DNA of 64,000 bases from Monoplex corrugatus (lineage: Eukaryota > Mollusca > Gastropoda > Littorinimorpha > Ranellidae). Position numbers and translations under genes: made by a program. The notes beneath the pieces were generated by a model. The model had not been told where the DNA came from. It was given only the letters and a program-made list of their open reading frames with translations, and did no database searches. Numbering within the stretch: the stretch's first letter is position 1; each line of letters opens with the position of its first letter. Positions 62,601 through 64,000 of this stretch are shown in pieces. Location: assembly GCA_030674185.1 (NCBI GenBank), contig JAPXFY010000030.1, forward strand, positions 37,554,036 through 37,618,035, read 5' to 3'.

Positions 62601-62679
62601 TGTATCCTGCATTTCTTGCGGCTGCCCATTGAGGATACGTTTTTGGAGGAGGATACCGGCGACCATGGCGGTGCTTTGG
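22493..62679 (+). CDS. SMARCC2: SWI/SNF subunit SMARCC (BAF155/BAF170/Moira), 16 exons, 3' partial
   Basis: SMARCC proteins dimerise and form the scaffold of SWI/SNF (BAF) chromatin remodelling complexes in the nucleus. Sixteen exons join in frame to about 664 codons. Residues 1-290 form the conserved N-terminal module, opening with [15 protein letters not shown] and containing [20 protein letters not shown] basic, serine-proline linker with KRKRSPSP follows at about 305-320. SWIRM spans about 424-520 ([14 protein letters not shown] to [12 protein letters not shown]) and SANT about 602-650 ([20 protein letters not shown], then DWNKV). Human SMARCC2 is about 1,210 residues, so the leucine-zipper and proline-rich half lies to the right. 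The gene diverges from COPZ. One SWIRM exon occurs twice. Family identity is certain; invertebrates usually have a single gene equally related to SMARCC1 and SMARCC2, so the symbol is approximate. Confidence 0.96.
23160..23262 (-). repeat. tRNA-derived SINE head
   Basis: In minus sense, GCCTCAGTAGCACAGTTGGT carries an A-box and GGATTCGAATCCCAGG a strong B-box, with too long a spacer for a normal tRNA. It lies in SMARCC intron 1. Confidence 0.5.
23535..23654 (+). CDS. SMARCC2: SMARCC exon 2
   Basis: Forty codons in phase 0 between a TTTCAG acceptor and a GTAAGT donor. Encodes [20 protein letters not shown] then [20 protein letters not shown], matching vertebrate [20 protein letters not shown]. 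Confidence 0.96.
23905..24000. repeat. (CT)n/(CA)n compound microsatellite
   Basis: TCTCTCTC passes into ACACAC with interruptions, in SMARCC intron 2. Confidence 0.85.
24025..24590 (+). repeat. SINE, forward copy with tRNA-like head
   Basis: GACGGCGCAGTAGATGAGTA carries the A-box and GGTTTGGTTCCGTC a B-box-like site. The body has GCATCAAAGATCCTGTAAGT and TTAAAGATCCTCTCAGTCAT, the inverse of the body in the minus-strand copies. Opposite orientation to the other copies. Confidence 0.5.
24700..24896. repeat. (CA)n and CACACCACAC compound repeat
   Basis: Includes ACACGACACGACACGACACC and many ACCACACC variants before a pure CA run. It ends 92 bases before SMARCC exon 3. Confidence 0.9.
24989..25074 (+). 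CDS. SMARCC2: SMARCC exon 3
   Basis: Eighty-six bases encode [20 protein letters not shown] then YKFKSEQG, with a tryptophan codon split across the donor GTAAGT. Matches vertebrate [20 protein letters not shown]. The acceptor ATGTACAG follows a T-rich stretch. Confidence 0.96.
25075..26715. other. SMARCC intron 3, 5' part: no recognised feature
   Basis: Apart from short AT-rich stretches and unmatched open frames (25610-25903), nothing is recognised before the LINE at 26720. Confidence 0.35.
26720..27540 (-). mobile_element. 5'-truncated RTE-type LINE with an intact 262-codon 3' ORF
   Basis: An uninterrupted reading frame from 27532 to 26744 opens with [20 protein letters not shown], the catalytic YADD motif. 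It continues through [40 protein letters not shown] and [20 protein letters not shown] to [12 protein letters not shown], then a (ATG)n tail in minus sense at 26720-26747. It is the best-preserved RTE copy in the window, which suggests fairly recent insertion. It lies in SMARCC intron 3. Confidence 0.85.
27683..27832. repeat. (CA)n/(CT)n with ACGC variants
   Basis: CGCACGCACGCA blocks, a pure CA run and a terminal TCTCTCTC run. It ends 87 bases before SMARCC exon 4. Confidence 0.9.
27919..28166 (+). CDS. SMARCC2: SMARCC exon 4
   Basis: Two hundred and forty-eight bases complete the split Trp codon and encode [45 protein letters not shown] and [14 protein letters not shown]. An internal GTAAGT (after EKSL) is read through as VS, because the downstream frame matches the family. 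The chosen donor GTGGGT at 28167 is the only nearby one that keeps frame with exon 5. Confidence 0.95.
28437..30230 (+). mobile_element. Degenerate piggyBac-like element, 1.8 kb, TTAA-flanked
   Basis: TTAA flanks both ends, with termini CCTCTTCACTGCGCTG and, inverted, CCCTTTCGCTGCTATC. An ORF at 28711-28872 reads [28 protein letters not shown] and on to VEESLGD before a stop: the acidic N-terminal segment of a piggyBac-type transposase. Later sequence contains a four-times-repeated ACCTGCTGTTGCTGG near 29678 and a (GT)n at 29513-29580. No catalytic core is visible. It lies in SMARCC intron 4. Confidence 0.6.
28711..28872 (+). pseudogene. piggyBac-like transposase N-terminal fragment
   Basis: Fifty-three codons in the 28437 element with an acidic, DDE-poor sequence. 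The next stops in frame come quickly (TGA, then TAG about seven codons later), and no DDD catalytic region follows. The assignment rests on the TTAA ends and similarity to the fragment at 6232; the family is inferred. Confidence 0.45.
30490..30665. repeat. A-run and GA-rich tract
   Basis: AAAAAAAAAAAA at 30497 and GAGAGAGAGGGGAAGATAGA-type repeats at 30600-30663. Confidence 0.6.
30840..31140 (-). repeat. SINE copy with internal (CA)n expansion
   Basis: The body ATGACTTATAGGATCTTTGA and the head ACTCTCACCCTTTACCCACC, GGATCAAACCCCAGAC and GACTACCGTGCCCAT are separated by a roughly 90-bp (CA)n at 30889-30980. Other copies have only a few CA dinucleotides at this place. Confidence 0.6.
31141..31854. 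repeat. GA-rich interval with diverged tandem units
   Basis: CACATCAGGAGCAGAGAGAG (31590), CACATCAGGAGCGGAGAGAG (31688) and CACATAAGGAGCAAAGAGAG (31807) mark three units of about 100-120 bp. No gene. Confidence 0.4.
31855..32010 (+). repeat. Possible SINE of another family
   Basis: GGGGTAGAGCTGCTGTCTTC, then GAATGGGTACCTGACCCTCT and AGAGGTGGGGAAGGTAAAGG. The last two phrases are typical of an invertebrate SINE body as I remember it. No second copy in the window confirms this. Confidence 0.3.
32465..33665 (-). pseudogene. RNase H-LINE 3' fragment in SMARCC intron 4
   Basis: Minus-strand sequence encodes an RNase H domain: [20 protein letters not shown] near 33230, [30 protein letters not shown] and [14 protein letters not shown] near 32910. 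After a frameshift comes a zinc-knuckle-like tail, [23 protein letters not shown] residues and WIPAHCG are intact. It is 5'-truncated, lacking reverse transcriptase, and not the same family as the 16583-22085 element. Confidence 0.8.
33780..33965. repeat. Weak SINE-like segment
   Basis: Composition and phrases such as GCTCAGGGAGTCCTGCCAGA suggest an interspersed repeat, but no head or second copy is visible. Confidence 0.2.
34649..34721 (+). CDS. SMARCC2: SMARCC exon 5
   Basis: Seventy-three bases: the split Gly codon, then [20 protein letters not shown] and YPE, ending two bases into a serine codon. Matches vertebrate [20 protein letters not shown]. Acceptor TTGTTCAG, donor GTCAGT. The preceding intron is the longest (6.5 kb) and holds a piggyBac-like element, a SINE and an RNase H LINE fragment. 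Confidence 0.94.
34995..35385. repeat. Minisatellite of about 60-70 bp
   Basis: AACAGAAAGATACAGTTCTC alternates with GATGATGGTGATGTTGAAAT, about five units. SMARCC intron 5. Confidence 0.7.
35466..35930 (+). mobile_element. Possible piggyBac-like fragment (TTAA left end, acidic ORF)
   Basis: TTAA followed by CCTTTTTAGCTTCCATACG begins the segment. An ORF starting at 35641 encodes [20 protein letters not shown], then a strongly acidic run ending [20 protein letters not shown]. The short initial Met-Ala start, acidic character and PLA motif recall piggyBac N-termini. A right terminus was not found, so its extent is uncertain. Confidence 0.35.
36165..36630. repeat. Two (CA)n tracts in SMARCC intron 5
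   Basis: CA runs at 36165-36305 and 36540-36627 with few interruptions. Open frames across them are artefacts. Confidence 0.9.
36913..36991 (+). CDS. SMARCC2: SMARCC exon 6
   Basis: Seventy-nine bases complete the serine codon and encode [20 protein letters not shown] then HEEALH, aligning with vertebrate [20 protein letters not shown]. Acceptor TATTACAG, donor GTGAGT. It ends in phase 0. A 43/47-bp minisatellite begins about 75 bases into the following intron. Confidence 0.94.
37065..38220. repeat. 43/47-bp minisatellite, about 25 units, SMARCC intron 6
   Basis: The unit has CCTGATTGACACCAGGATAT then GTTATGATAGTAAGCACATA and GTACAA. A 43-bp form lacks GTAA (ATAGCACATAG). The short form dominates the first third and the long form the rest. 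The long form carries GTAAGC, a donor-like hexamer. Confidence 0.92.
38370..38620 (-). repeat. SINE copy
   Basis: ATATGGCTGAGGATCTTTGA, GTAGATCTGCACGCATGTTG, CTCTGCCCTATACCTACC and GGTCAGATCCAAGACTTTTT follow the same order as the other SINE copies. It lies in SMARCC intron 6. Confidence 0.55.
38880..38963 (+). CDS. SMARCC2: SMARCC exon 7
   Basis: Twenty-eight codons: [20 protein letters not shown] then YMVDDEFD, aligning with vertebrate [20 protein letters not shown]. Acceptor TTGTTACAG, donor GTGAGT, both phase 0. The next intron holds the antisense 593-codon ORF. Confidence 0.96.
39000..39675. other. 3' flank of the intronless ORF, AT-rich
   Basis: No further coding sequence is visible. 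A 33-36-bp unit (GCTTGAAATACACCACAGAA) is tandemly duplicated at about 39618-39685, overlapping the end of the ORF. The AT-rich style resembles the left arm of the transposon at 54860, but I could not establish homology. Confidence 0.3.
39676..41457 (-). CDS. Intronless 593-codon ORF, coiled-coil protein of unknown function
   Basis: I do not recognise this gene with confidence. The ORF is the longest non-repetitive one in the window and lies antisense in SMARCC intron 7. Residues 235-390 are a predicted coiled coil rich in K, E, Q and L. Residues 395-425 ([20 protein letters not shown]) recall a short module seen next to coiled coils in transposase-like invertebrate proteins. Residues 445-487 are almost all E, D and Q. 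Residues 495-590 look like a compact domain ([28 protein letters not shown]). An overlapping upstream frame (41345-41503) holds an AT-hook, [11 protein letters not shown], suggesting that the real N-terminus is frame-shifted relative to this start. The absence of introns fits a retrocopy or DNA-transposon gene. Terminal repeats were not found. Confidence 0.6.
   Translation of the reverse strand: MTRKGRVDHPNCPRSSSTTGFSLQLLVLKEKTGKSWDEISSILRSLFPSSEFSKVQSMVETVVKDFRDDGSHPDFLEDSRETMYPGSFCVKFQISKADLLRDNLERHGKIKCPVGLAEELHKFCNQQKLRPQKLNTWFGALLEEVPRDLKTRLDKIHSLGKQLRQNVGKVGGEAALAEFLESPLNGDLSTFKTKKKKLPSLQCLSNSQPTATAEPSQASVGIQASLMPEIRDSPETLFKLQMKEAEMAGLQQSLCETNDSVQSLQKQLEVQTKELNANRSVIAKLRAILTSTQAKLREKRRECVEAKSSAVYKRNWRAKKRLEKLEANIKTRKDLIQQLGEQKSLKRKALDQASDQRRKREKLQVNLEKATSSLNEMQAQLADQEITTRLKSGKFNEKVTKCMIELIGEREVPVRRCREVIKTVASTSLRKNSQIRICQPRQQYESEEEEEEGQDQDEGQDQDEEEQDEALVEEHQDEEDEEEQQDGMDFKFNGPGQTVAAFYSDERGEPCYYIGQVLSIKDGNTAAVTFLSQRGSANVFKWPESGDIENNLSSRYIFFSDFHMKSVGRTWCLTSDDWKKLQLSWSKYTRKHC
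41345..41503 (-). CDS. Short overlapping ORF with an AT-hook, probable true N-terminus of the 593-codon gene
   Basis: Fifty-two codons start at 41503 with [18 protein letters not shown] and contain [11 protein letters not shown], a classic AT-hook (GRP core). The frame then runs out at a TGA, while the +1-shifted frame continues as the 593-codon ORF. An AT-hook next to a coiled coil is a sensible DNA-binding architecture. I infer one gene broken by a one-base shift (mutation or sequencing error) or joined by an unseen splice. Confidence 0.45.
   Translation of the reverse strand: MFLSDDDQLTALLARFDQKGPGRPPKLPEIQFNNRFLSAAAGVEGKDRQVLG
41458..42480 (-). promoter_or_regulatory. 5' flank of the intronless ORF, CpG-rich with a CCAAT-like site
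   Basis: This stretch has no protein-coding feature beyond the short overlapping ORF. At 41930-42060 and 42290-42400 it is noticeably richer in CG dinucleotides than the surroundings, and ACCAATGG occurs near 42248. On position and composition it could be a promoter and 5' UTR for the minus-strand ORF, but no start site can be defined. Confidence 0.25.
42955..43150 (-). repeat. Interspersed repeat, inverted relative to 7262
   Basis: TCCCCTGTGTGATAAATTGG to GGCTGGGCTTTAAACAACAA is the reverse complement of the ends of the 7262-7680 repeat. A third partial copy (AAGCCCAGCCGACTACTAGA) lies at 15130-15170. Confidence 0.5.
43170..43330. repeat. (GT)n in a CAGCTTGTTT-type short repeat
   Basis: TTCAAGTCAGCCTTGTTTCA appears twice around a (TG)n at 43221-43256, with a third diverged copy. 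It ends about 25 bases before SMARCC exon 8. Confidence 0.7.
43350..43403 (+). CDS. SMARCC2: SMARCC exon 8
   Basis: A small 54-base exon, 18 codons: [18 protein letters not shown], between TTGTTGCAG and GTAAGT, phase 0 on both sides. It corresponds in position to the short linker after the FNEWM motif and is little conserved. It is accepted because of its splice sites and frame. Confidence 0.82.
43485..43752. repeat. CACAT/ACACC and (TC)n simple repeats
   Basis: ACATCACATCACATCAG and ACACCACACCACACC blocks, followed by a TCTCTCTG-rich run. Confidence 0.8.
43963..43996. repeat. 34-base poly-C run
   Basis: An uninterrupted C homopolymer directly before the intron-8 higher-order array. Lengths of such runs are often misread. 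Confidence 0.9.
44010..45130. repeat. Higher-order minisatellite (43-bp A and 31-bp B units), SMARCC intron 8
   Basis: Unit A: TCCTGCACACTACCCATCAG then CTGTAAAAAGGTAATCATTT and CAC. Unit B: TCCTGCACACTGCCCATTTT then AACCCTTTTAC. They follow the order A-A-B-A-B-A*-B, with A* marked by CTGCAAAAAGG, repeating at 265 bp (A* at 44348 and 44613). The last 330 bases are A-type units only. The unit derives from an arm of the TTAA MITE. Confidence 0.9.
45120..45262. mobile_element. TTAA MITE copy adjoining the intron-8 array
   Basis: CTTTCTGCAGAAAGCTGGTGG with flanking arms. The preceding 1.1-kb array is built from a variant of this family's outer arm (CCCTTTTACTCCTGCACAC), so the array probably grew inside this copy. 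Confidence 0.55.
45858..46003. mobile_element. TTAA MITE copy
   Basis: AACCGTTTGACTCCCACACC to GGAGTCAAAGGGCTGAA, with an internal TTAACCCTTTGACTCC arm. It ends 84 bases before SMARCC exon 9. Confidence 0.55.
46088..46191 (+). CDS. SMARCC2: SMARCC exon 9
   Basis: One hundred and four bases encode [34 protein letters not shown] and two bases of the next codon. The KRKRSPSP motif is the signature of the family's basic linker. Acceptor TTTACAG, donor GTAACG. Confidence 0.93.
46560..46736. mobile_element. TTAA MITE copy
   Basis: Holds an internal TTAACCCTTTGATTCCCTCA arm, a CTTCCTGCAGGAGGCTGGTGG centre and a terminal GAGTCAAAAGGGTTAA. It has the same order of parts as the copy at 6843. Confidence 0.6.
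46838..47320 (-). pseudogene. RTE-type LINE 3' fragment
   Basis: Minus-strand ORF 47255-46857 begins near [20 protein letters not shown] and runs through [20 protein letters not shown] to [11 protein letters not shown]. It is followed by the (ATG)n tail at 46838-46860. The same family as the copies at 10290, 17152 and 26720. It lies in SMARCC intron 9. Confidence 0.8.
47651..47778 (+). CDS. SMARCC2: SMARCC exon 10
   Basis: One hundred and twenty-eight bases encode [40 protein letters not shown] and KQ, ending phase 1. Matches vertebrate [20 protein letters not shown]. The acceptor GCGTGCAG has a weak polypyrimidine tract, so the exact 5' edge is slightly less sure. The donor is GTAGTA. Confidence 0.92.
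48185..48445. repeat. (GT)n compound microsatellite, about 260 bp
   Basis: GT with TTGTGTG and GTGGTGTG interruptions, SMARCC intron 10. All open frames on both strands here are artefacts. Confidence 0.95.
48446..48600 (-). pseudogene. LINE C-terminal fragment (second RTE-like family)
   Basis: Minus sense gives [20 protein letters not shown], homologous to the fragment at 1960-2140. The same downstream sequence GGTTATGTTCTTGATGTATG lies at about 48560. It borders a large (GT)n tract. Confidence 0.55.
48601..49688. other. SMARCC intron 10: no recognised feature
   Basis: AT-rich with an A/G-rich block at 49145-49185. Open frame 49208-49495 has no family motif. Confidence 0.3.
49689..50062. 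repeat. 40-bp minisatellite, about nine units
   Basis: The unit has CATGAAACATGCTGTTGTCA then GGTGATATCAGATCAAGGGT. Most variation is TTGTCA against TTGCCA. SMARCC intron 10. Confidence 0.9.
50208..50325. mobile_element. TTAA MITE copy
   Basis: TTAATCCTTTGACTCCCTGC, GGAAGCTGGTAGATAGGTGA and GGGAGTCAAAGGGTTAAG. It ends about 20 bases before SMARCC exon 11. Confidence 0.55.
50347..50432 (+). CDS. SMARCC2: SMARCC exon 11
   Basis: Eighty-six bases: a split valine codon, then [20 protein letters not shown] and DLDEESEK, matching vertebrate APVKGGTMTDLDEQEDES. Acceptor CATTTCAG, donor GTAAAC. It ends in phase 0. Confidence 0.94.
50800..51232. repeat. Irregular minisatellite, SMARCC intron 11
   Basis: TTTTTCAAGTGTCATATTGA followed by TGAGAAAAATGTCAACTGAC recurs about eight times with units of roughly 45-80 bp. 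Confidence 0.8.
51375..51435 (+). repeat. Short tRNA-like SINE head fragment
   Basis: TGGTGAAATGATTAGTGCAA and GTTGTAGGTTCAAACCC resemble an A-box and B-box. It lies 70 bases upstream of SMARCC exon 12. Confidence 0.35.
51506..51717 (+). CDS. SMARCC2: SMARCC exon 12 (start of SWIRM domain)
   Basis: Two hundred and twelve bases encode an acidic stretch and then [40 protein letters not shown] and SKTPE plus two bases of isoleucine. This is the N-terminal half of SWIRM, nearly identical to vertebrate SMARCC. Acceptor GCTACACAG. The donor GTGAGTGTTTGTTGG is also the seed of the minisatellite that fills the next intron. Confidence 0.96.
51718..52514. repeat. 30/36-bp minisatellite starting at the exon 12 donor, SMARCC intron 12
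   Basis: The intron opens GTGAGTGTTTGTTGGAAATT, and later units read GTGAGTGTATGTTGGGAATT followed by GTGGATACAGACTTGT. A shorter 30-bp form, GTGTATATTGGGAATTGTGC then AGACAGACTT, dominates the centre. A detached block lies at 53496-53610. Long open frames on both strands are artefacts. Confidence 0.92.
52515..52628. mobile_element. TTAA MITE-derived tandem repeat upstream of exon 13a
   Basis: Two to three tandem copies of a unit containing GGATAGGGTGAGGGAGTCAA, AAGGTTAAA and TGTTTGTTGTTGGT, about 46 bp each. It joins the intron-12 minisatellite directly on its left and exon 13a on its right. Confidence 0.6.
52655..52768 (+). CDS. SMARCC2: SMARCC exon 13, copy a (SWIRM core)
   Basis: One hundred and fourteen bases encode [20 protein letters not shown] then [17 protein letters not shown], the most conserved part of SWIRM. 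Acceptor ACTTTTCCAG, donor GTCAGT; it enters and leaves in the same phase (two bases of a codon carried over on both sides). A second copy at 58064 differs only at one synonymous Thr base (ACT here, ACC there). Using both copies would keep frame but insert 38 residues into the domain, so normally only one should be spliced in. Which copy is used cannot be told from sequence. Confidence 0.9.
52769..53495. repeat. 32-bp and 55-bp minisatellites after exon 13a
   Basis: The first array repeats GTTTGTGCCATTRTGAG|GTCAGTGCCTTT, the end of exon 13 plus its donor, with donor-like sites at 52769, 52801, 52833, 52865, 52896, 52928, 52960 and 52992. The second repeats GGTTGTGCCATTATTAGATC then AGTGGTGTTGTGGCAGTGCC about five times. 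Confidence 0.92.
53496..53610. repeat. Detached block of the intron-12 minisatellite
   Basis: GTGTATGTTGGGAATTGTGG and GTGAGTGTATATTAGGAATT belong to the array at 51718-52514. Their position just after the exon 13a minisatellites marks the junction of the tandem duplication. Confidence 0.8.
53725..53797. repeat. (GT)n microsatellite
   Basis: About 72 bases of pure GT between the exon 13 copies. Confidence 0.95.
53800..54846. other. SMARCC intron 13, unassigned
   Basis: No exon or named repeat was recognised. GTGCGTGCGTGCGTGCATAT near 54101 is a simple alternating tract. Open frame 54383-54691 has no family motif. Confidence 0.3.
55782..55857 (-). CDS. Putative last exon of transposon-borne gene
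   Basis: In minus sense, a pyrimidine-rich TTTCTCTATTGTAG acceptor is followed by [20 protein letters not shown] then GRWLC and a TAA stop. About 65 bases further on is AATAAA, a polyadenylation signal. With the ORF at 56914 this would make a small gene inside the transposon. The intervening intron would carry the GA repeats. Plausible but unsupported by homology. Confidence 0.35.
56690..56914 (-). CDS. Putative first exon of transposon-borne gene
   Basis: A minus-strand ORF starts [20 protein letters not shown] and continues through [18 protein letters not shown] and [16 protein letters not shown] before running into a (CT)n tract. Two CxxxC/CxxC-like pairs could bind zinc. Upstream sense sequence at 57300-57350 has CCAAT-box-like sites (CCAATCAC and GCCAATG, minus sense). 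The 3' exon edge is not clear; the right boundary given here excludes the simple repeat. The protein is unrecognised. Confidence 0.4.
57692..58040. mobile_element. TTAA MITE, right half, with 46-bp tandem expansion upstream of exon 13b
   Basis: It begins with the target duplication CTTTGAC and the MITE arm TCCTGCACCCTGTCCATCAG, then carries about six tandem copies of the GGATAGGGTGAGGGAGTCAA unit. Upstream of exon 13a there are only two or three. The left half of this MITE (TTAACC) is at 54847-54859, separated by the 2.8-kb transposon. Confidence 0.65.
58064..58177 (+). CDS. SMARCC2: SMARCC exon 13, copy b (duplicated SWIRM core)
   Basis: This copy encodes the same 37 complete residues as the exon at 52655, with the same acceptor (ACTTTTCCAG) and donor (GTCAGTG) and one synonymous difference. 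It lies closer to exon 14 (59770). Flanking repeats are duplicated too: MITE-derived repeats upstream, and the 32-bp and 55-bp minisatellites downstream. It may be a real tandem duplication used as an alternative exon, or a false duplication from joining two haplotypes in the assembly. Confidence 0.85.
58178..58960. repeat. 32-bp and 55-bp minisatellites after exon 13b
   Basis: Homologous to 52769-53495, with six donor-like sites from 58178 to 58338 against eight in copy a, then about five 55-bp units. The similarity to copy a ends at AATATTAAAGGTTTTAAG (about 58832). GTGCCATTATGAGG-type degenerate units go on to about 59120. Confidence 0.9.
59140..59590 (+). pseudogene. LINE 3' fragment interrupted by a 56-bp tandem repeat
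   Basis: It reads [20 protein letters not shown], then five copies of a 56-bp unit (CATGTAACCCGTAACACCAA...), then [28 protein letters not shown] and a stop. The two ends belong to one LINE C-terminal region. The unit length is not a multiple of three, so the array breaks the frame. Confidence 0.6.
59640..59766. repeat. (TG)n microsatellite abutting the exon 14 acceptor
   Basis: TG with TCTGTG and TTGTGTG interruptions runs to within three bases of the AACAG acceptor, so the exon 14 polypyrimidine tract is effectively a TG repeat. Confidence 0.85.
59770..59926 (+). CDS. SMARCC2: SMARCC exon 14 (end of SWIRM)
   Basis: One hundred and fifty-seven bases complete an Arg codon and encode [40 protein letters not shown] and [12 protein letters not shown], matching vertebrate SMARCC almost throughout. 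The acceptor TGTAACAG sits right after a (TG)n tract and a LINE remnant. Donor GTGAGA, phase 0. Confidence 0.96.
60050..60420 (-). repeat. SINE copy with a 32-bp internal duplication
   Basis: Same family: GATATGACTTGCAGGATCTT, GCAGGTCTGCACACATGTTG, TTCTTTACCCACCAGGCACA and a head near 60350-60420. GACATGGGAGATGGGAAGAA is duplicated in tandem at 60267-60320. Confidence 0.55.
60490..60722. repeat. 76-bp tandem repeat, three units
   Basis: CATCCTTTATTAGATGGGTC begins units at about 60496, 60571 and 60648, each followed by AGATCTGTGGGGTTTAACTT. SMARCC intron 14. Confidence 0.85.
60722..60966. mobile_element. Foldback MITE of about 245 bp
   Basis: The left end GGTCCAGGCTCAGTC and inverted right end GGTCCTGGCTCAGTC match at 14 of 15. 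Internally, CAGTTGCTTTTCCAGAGCCT pairs with AGGCTCTGGAAAAGCGACTG. The whole can fold into a long stem. No ORF. Target duplication not evident. Confidence 0.5.
61339..61461 (+). CDS. SMARCC2: SMARCC exon 15
   Basis: Forty-one codons: [40 protein letters not shown] and K, aligning with the vertebrate NFGLRTDMYTKK segment before SANT. Acceptor TGTTTTCAG, donor GTAATA, phase 0 on both sides. Confidence 0.93.
61480..61770. repeat. Roughly 85-bp tandem repeat, three units
   Basis: GGTAATGATTGAACTTGAAT then TACACAAGAAGTATGATCTG and GATTGAACAAATTACAAAAT with (GAT)n spacers. It starts about 20 bases after SMARCC exon 15. Confidence 0.75.
61771..62468. other. SMARCC intron 15: (CAA)n only
   Basis: AACAACAACAACAACAACAA lies at about 62215-62242; nothing else is recognised. 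Confidence 0.4.
62469..62679 (+). CDS. SMARCC2: SMARCC exon 16 (SANT domain)
   Basis: Two hundred and eleven bases encode DKGAAAKS, then [40 protein letters not shown] and [17 protein letters not shown]. This is the complete SANT domain, nearly identical to vertebrates. Donor GTGAGT; it ends in phase 1. It is the last exon visible; a 30-bp minisatellite then runs to the window end. Confidence 0.96.
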
Positions 62680-63060
62680 GTGAGTGTGTGTGTTTTTTGT
62701 GGCTTTTTTCTCTGTCCCAACTTTCACGCTGTTTCAGTGGCATTTTTGCCACTCTGCTCATTCCATCTCCACAAGACAACACCAATCCCAAGTTCATTCA
62801 GTCGATGTCCCACTGCCAGGAAGTCCATGGGAGCTGGAGATGTCAAGCCACCATAGGCGCACCTGGAATAGAAGACCCTGCACTGCTGCTGGGTCACTGG
62901 AGAAGTTCAGCAGTGCCTGTTCTGATCCATCTTATTAAAGACAGTTTGTATGTATTTAGCAAGATTTGGGAGGACAGAACTGGGGCATTTCAGTTGGAGT
63001 ATAATACATTCCTTTTCCAGATCTGTGAAATTAATAGATTGAATTTTGATCATATTTGGA
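62680..63060. other. Start of SMARCC intron 16, no recognised feature
   Basis: The open frame continues past the exon donor, but the residues after GDHGGALG do not match the family, and GTGAGT is a strong donor. Confidence 0.4.
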
Positions 63061-63064
63061 CCTT

Positions 63065-64000
63065 TCCTCTCTAACCAGTGGTCAGATTGTCCTTTCCTCT
63101 CTAACCAGTGGCTCAGATTGTCCTTTCCTCTCTAACCAGTGGTCAGATTGTCCTTTCCTCTCTAACCAGTGGTCAGATTGTCCTTTCCTCTCTAACCAGT
63201 GGTCAGATTGACCTTTCCTCTCTAACCAGTGGTCAGATTGCCTTTCCTCTCTAACCAGTGGTCAGATTGACCTTTCCTCTCTAACCAGTGGTCAAATTGT
63301 CCTTTCCTCTCTAACCAGTGATCAGATTGACCTTTCCTCTAACCAGTGGTCAAATTGACCTTTCCTCTCTAACCAGTGGTCAAATTGTCCTTTCCTCTCT
63401 AACCAGTGGTCAAATTGACCTTTCCTCTCTAACCAGTGGTCAAATTGTCCTTTCCTCTCTAACCAGTGGTCAATTGACCTTTCCTCTCTAACCAGTGGTC
63501 AATTGACCTTTCCTCTCTAACCAGTGGTCAGATCGTCCTTTCCTCTCTAACCAGTGGTCAGATTGTCCTTTCCTCTCTAACCAGTGGTCAAATTGACCTT
63601 TCCTCTCTAACCAGTGGTCAGATTGTCCTTTCCTCTCTAACCAGTGGTCAATTGTCCTTTCCTCTCTAACCAGTGGTCAGATTGTCCTTTCCTCTCTAAC
63701 CAGTGGTCAGATTGTCCTTTCCTCTCTAACCAGTGGTCAGATTGTCCTTTCCTCTCTAACCAGTGGTCAGATTGTCCTTTCCTCTCTAACCAGTGGTCAG
63801 ATTGTCCTTTCCTCTCTCTAACCAGTGGTCAGATTGTCCTTTCCTCTCTAACCAGTGGTCAGATTGTCCTTTCCTCTCTCTAACCAGTGGTCAGATTGTC
63901 CTTTCCTCTCTAACCAGTGGTCAGATTGTCCTTTCCTCTCTCTAACCAGTGGTCAGATTGTCCTTTCCTCTCTAACCAGTGGTCAGATTGTCCTTTCCCT
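63065..64000. repeat. 30-bp minisatellite, about 31 units, running off the window
   Basis: The unit CCTTTCCTCTCTAACCAG then TGGTCAGATTGT looks like a 3' splice site (CTAAC branch motif, pyrimidine tract, CAG). Variants: TCAAATTG, TTGACC, one to three extra CT. SMARCC intron 16. Confidence 0.95.

Noticed and set aside
62684..63074. Continuation of the exon 16 frame beyond 62680 as coding
   Set aside because: A strong GTGAGT donor is present and the residues after it show no similarity to SMARCC.

Overview
The window is metazoan nuclear DNA. It has spliced genes with GT-AG introns, LINE, SINE and DNA-transposon remains, and very many (CA)n/(GT)n tracts and minisatellites. The two recognised genes plus tRNA-derived SINEs and RTE-type LINEs suggest a lophotrochozoan, most likely a gastropod mollusc. 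The phylum is an inference; gene content alone fixes only 'invertebrate animal'.

Two conserved genes sit head to head. On the minus strand, 15628 down to 1042 holds the first five coding exons of the coatomer zeta subunit gene (COPZ); its last exon or exons lie beyond the left edge. On the plus strand, 22493 to 62679 holds sixteen coding exons (about 664 codons) of a SMARCC1/SMARCC2 orthologue (BAF155/BAF170, Drosophila Moira), the scaffold of SWI/SNF chromatin remodellers. The N-terminal module, SWIRM and SANT domains are complete; the C-terminal half lies beyond the right edge. All junctions keep frame. The roughly 6.9 kb between the two start codons is mostly a minus-strand RNase H-bearing LINE, itself split by a plus-strand RTE-type LINE.

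The most notable region is 51.7-59.1 kb. The SMARCC exon for the centre of the SWIRM domain is present twice (52655-52768 and 58064-58177), differing by one synonymous base. Each copy is followed by a minisatellite whose unit spans the exon 3' end and its splice donor, so decoy donors recur about every 32 bp. The preceding intron holds another minisatellite seeded at its own donor. Between the exon copies lies a 2.83-kb DNA transposon with matching terminal inverted repeats and a 7-bp target duplication, inserted into an older TTAA MITE.

A 593-codon intronless minus-strand ORF lies in SMARCC intron 7. It has a long coiled coil, an acidic tract and a C-terminal domain I could not name, and an AT-hook in an overlapping frame just upstream; a transposon-derived gene is likely. 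Other content: piggyBac-like derivatives with TTAA ends, a palindromic TTAA MITE family of about nine copies, a 50-bp satellite in COPZ intron 4, a 265-bp higher-order repeat in SMARCC intron 8, and an acceptor-like 30-bp array running off the right end. There are no convincing functional RNA genes, no CRISPR arrays and no prokaryotic features.
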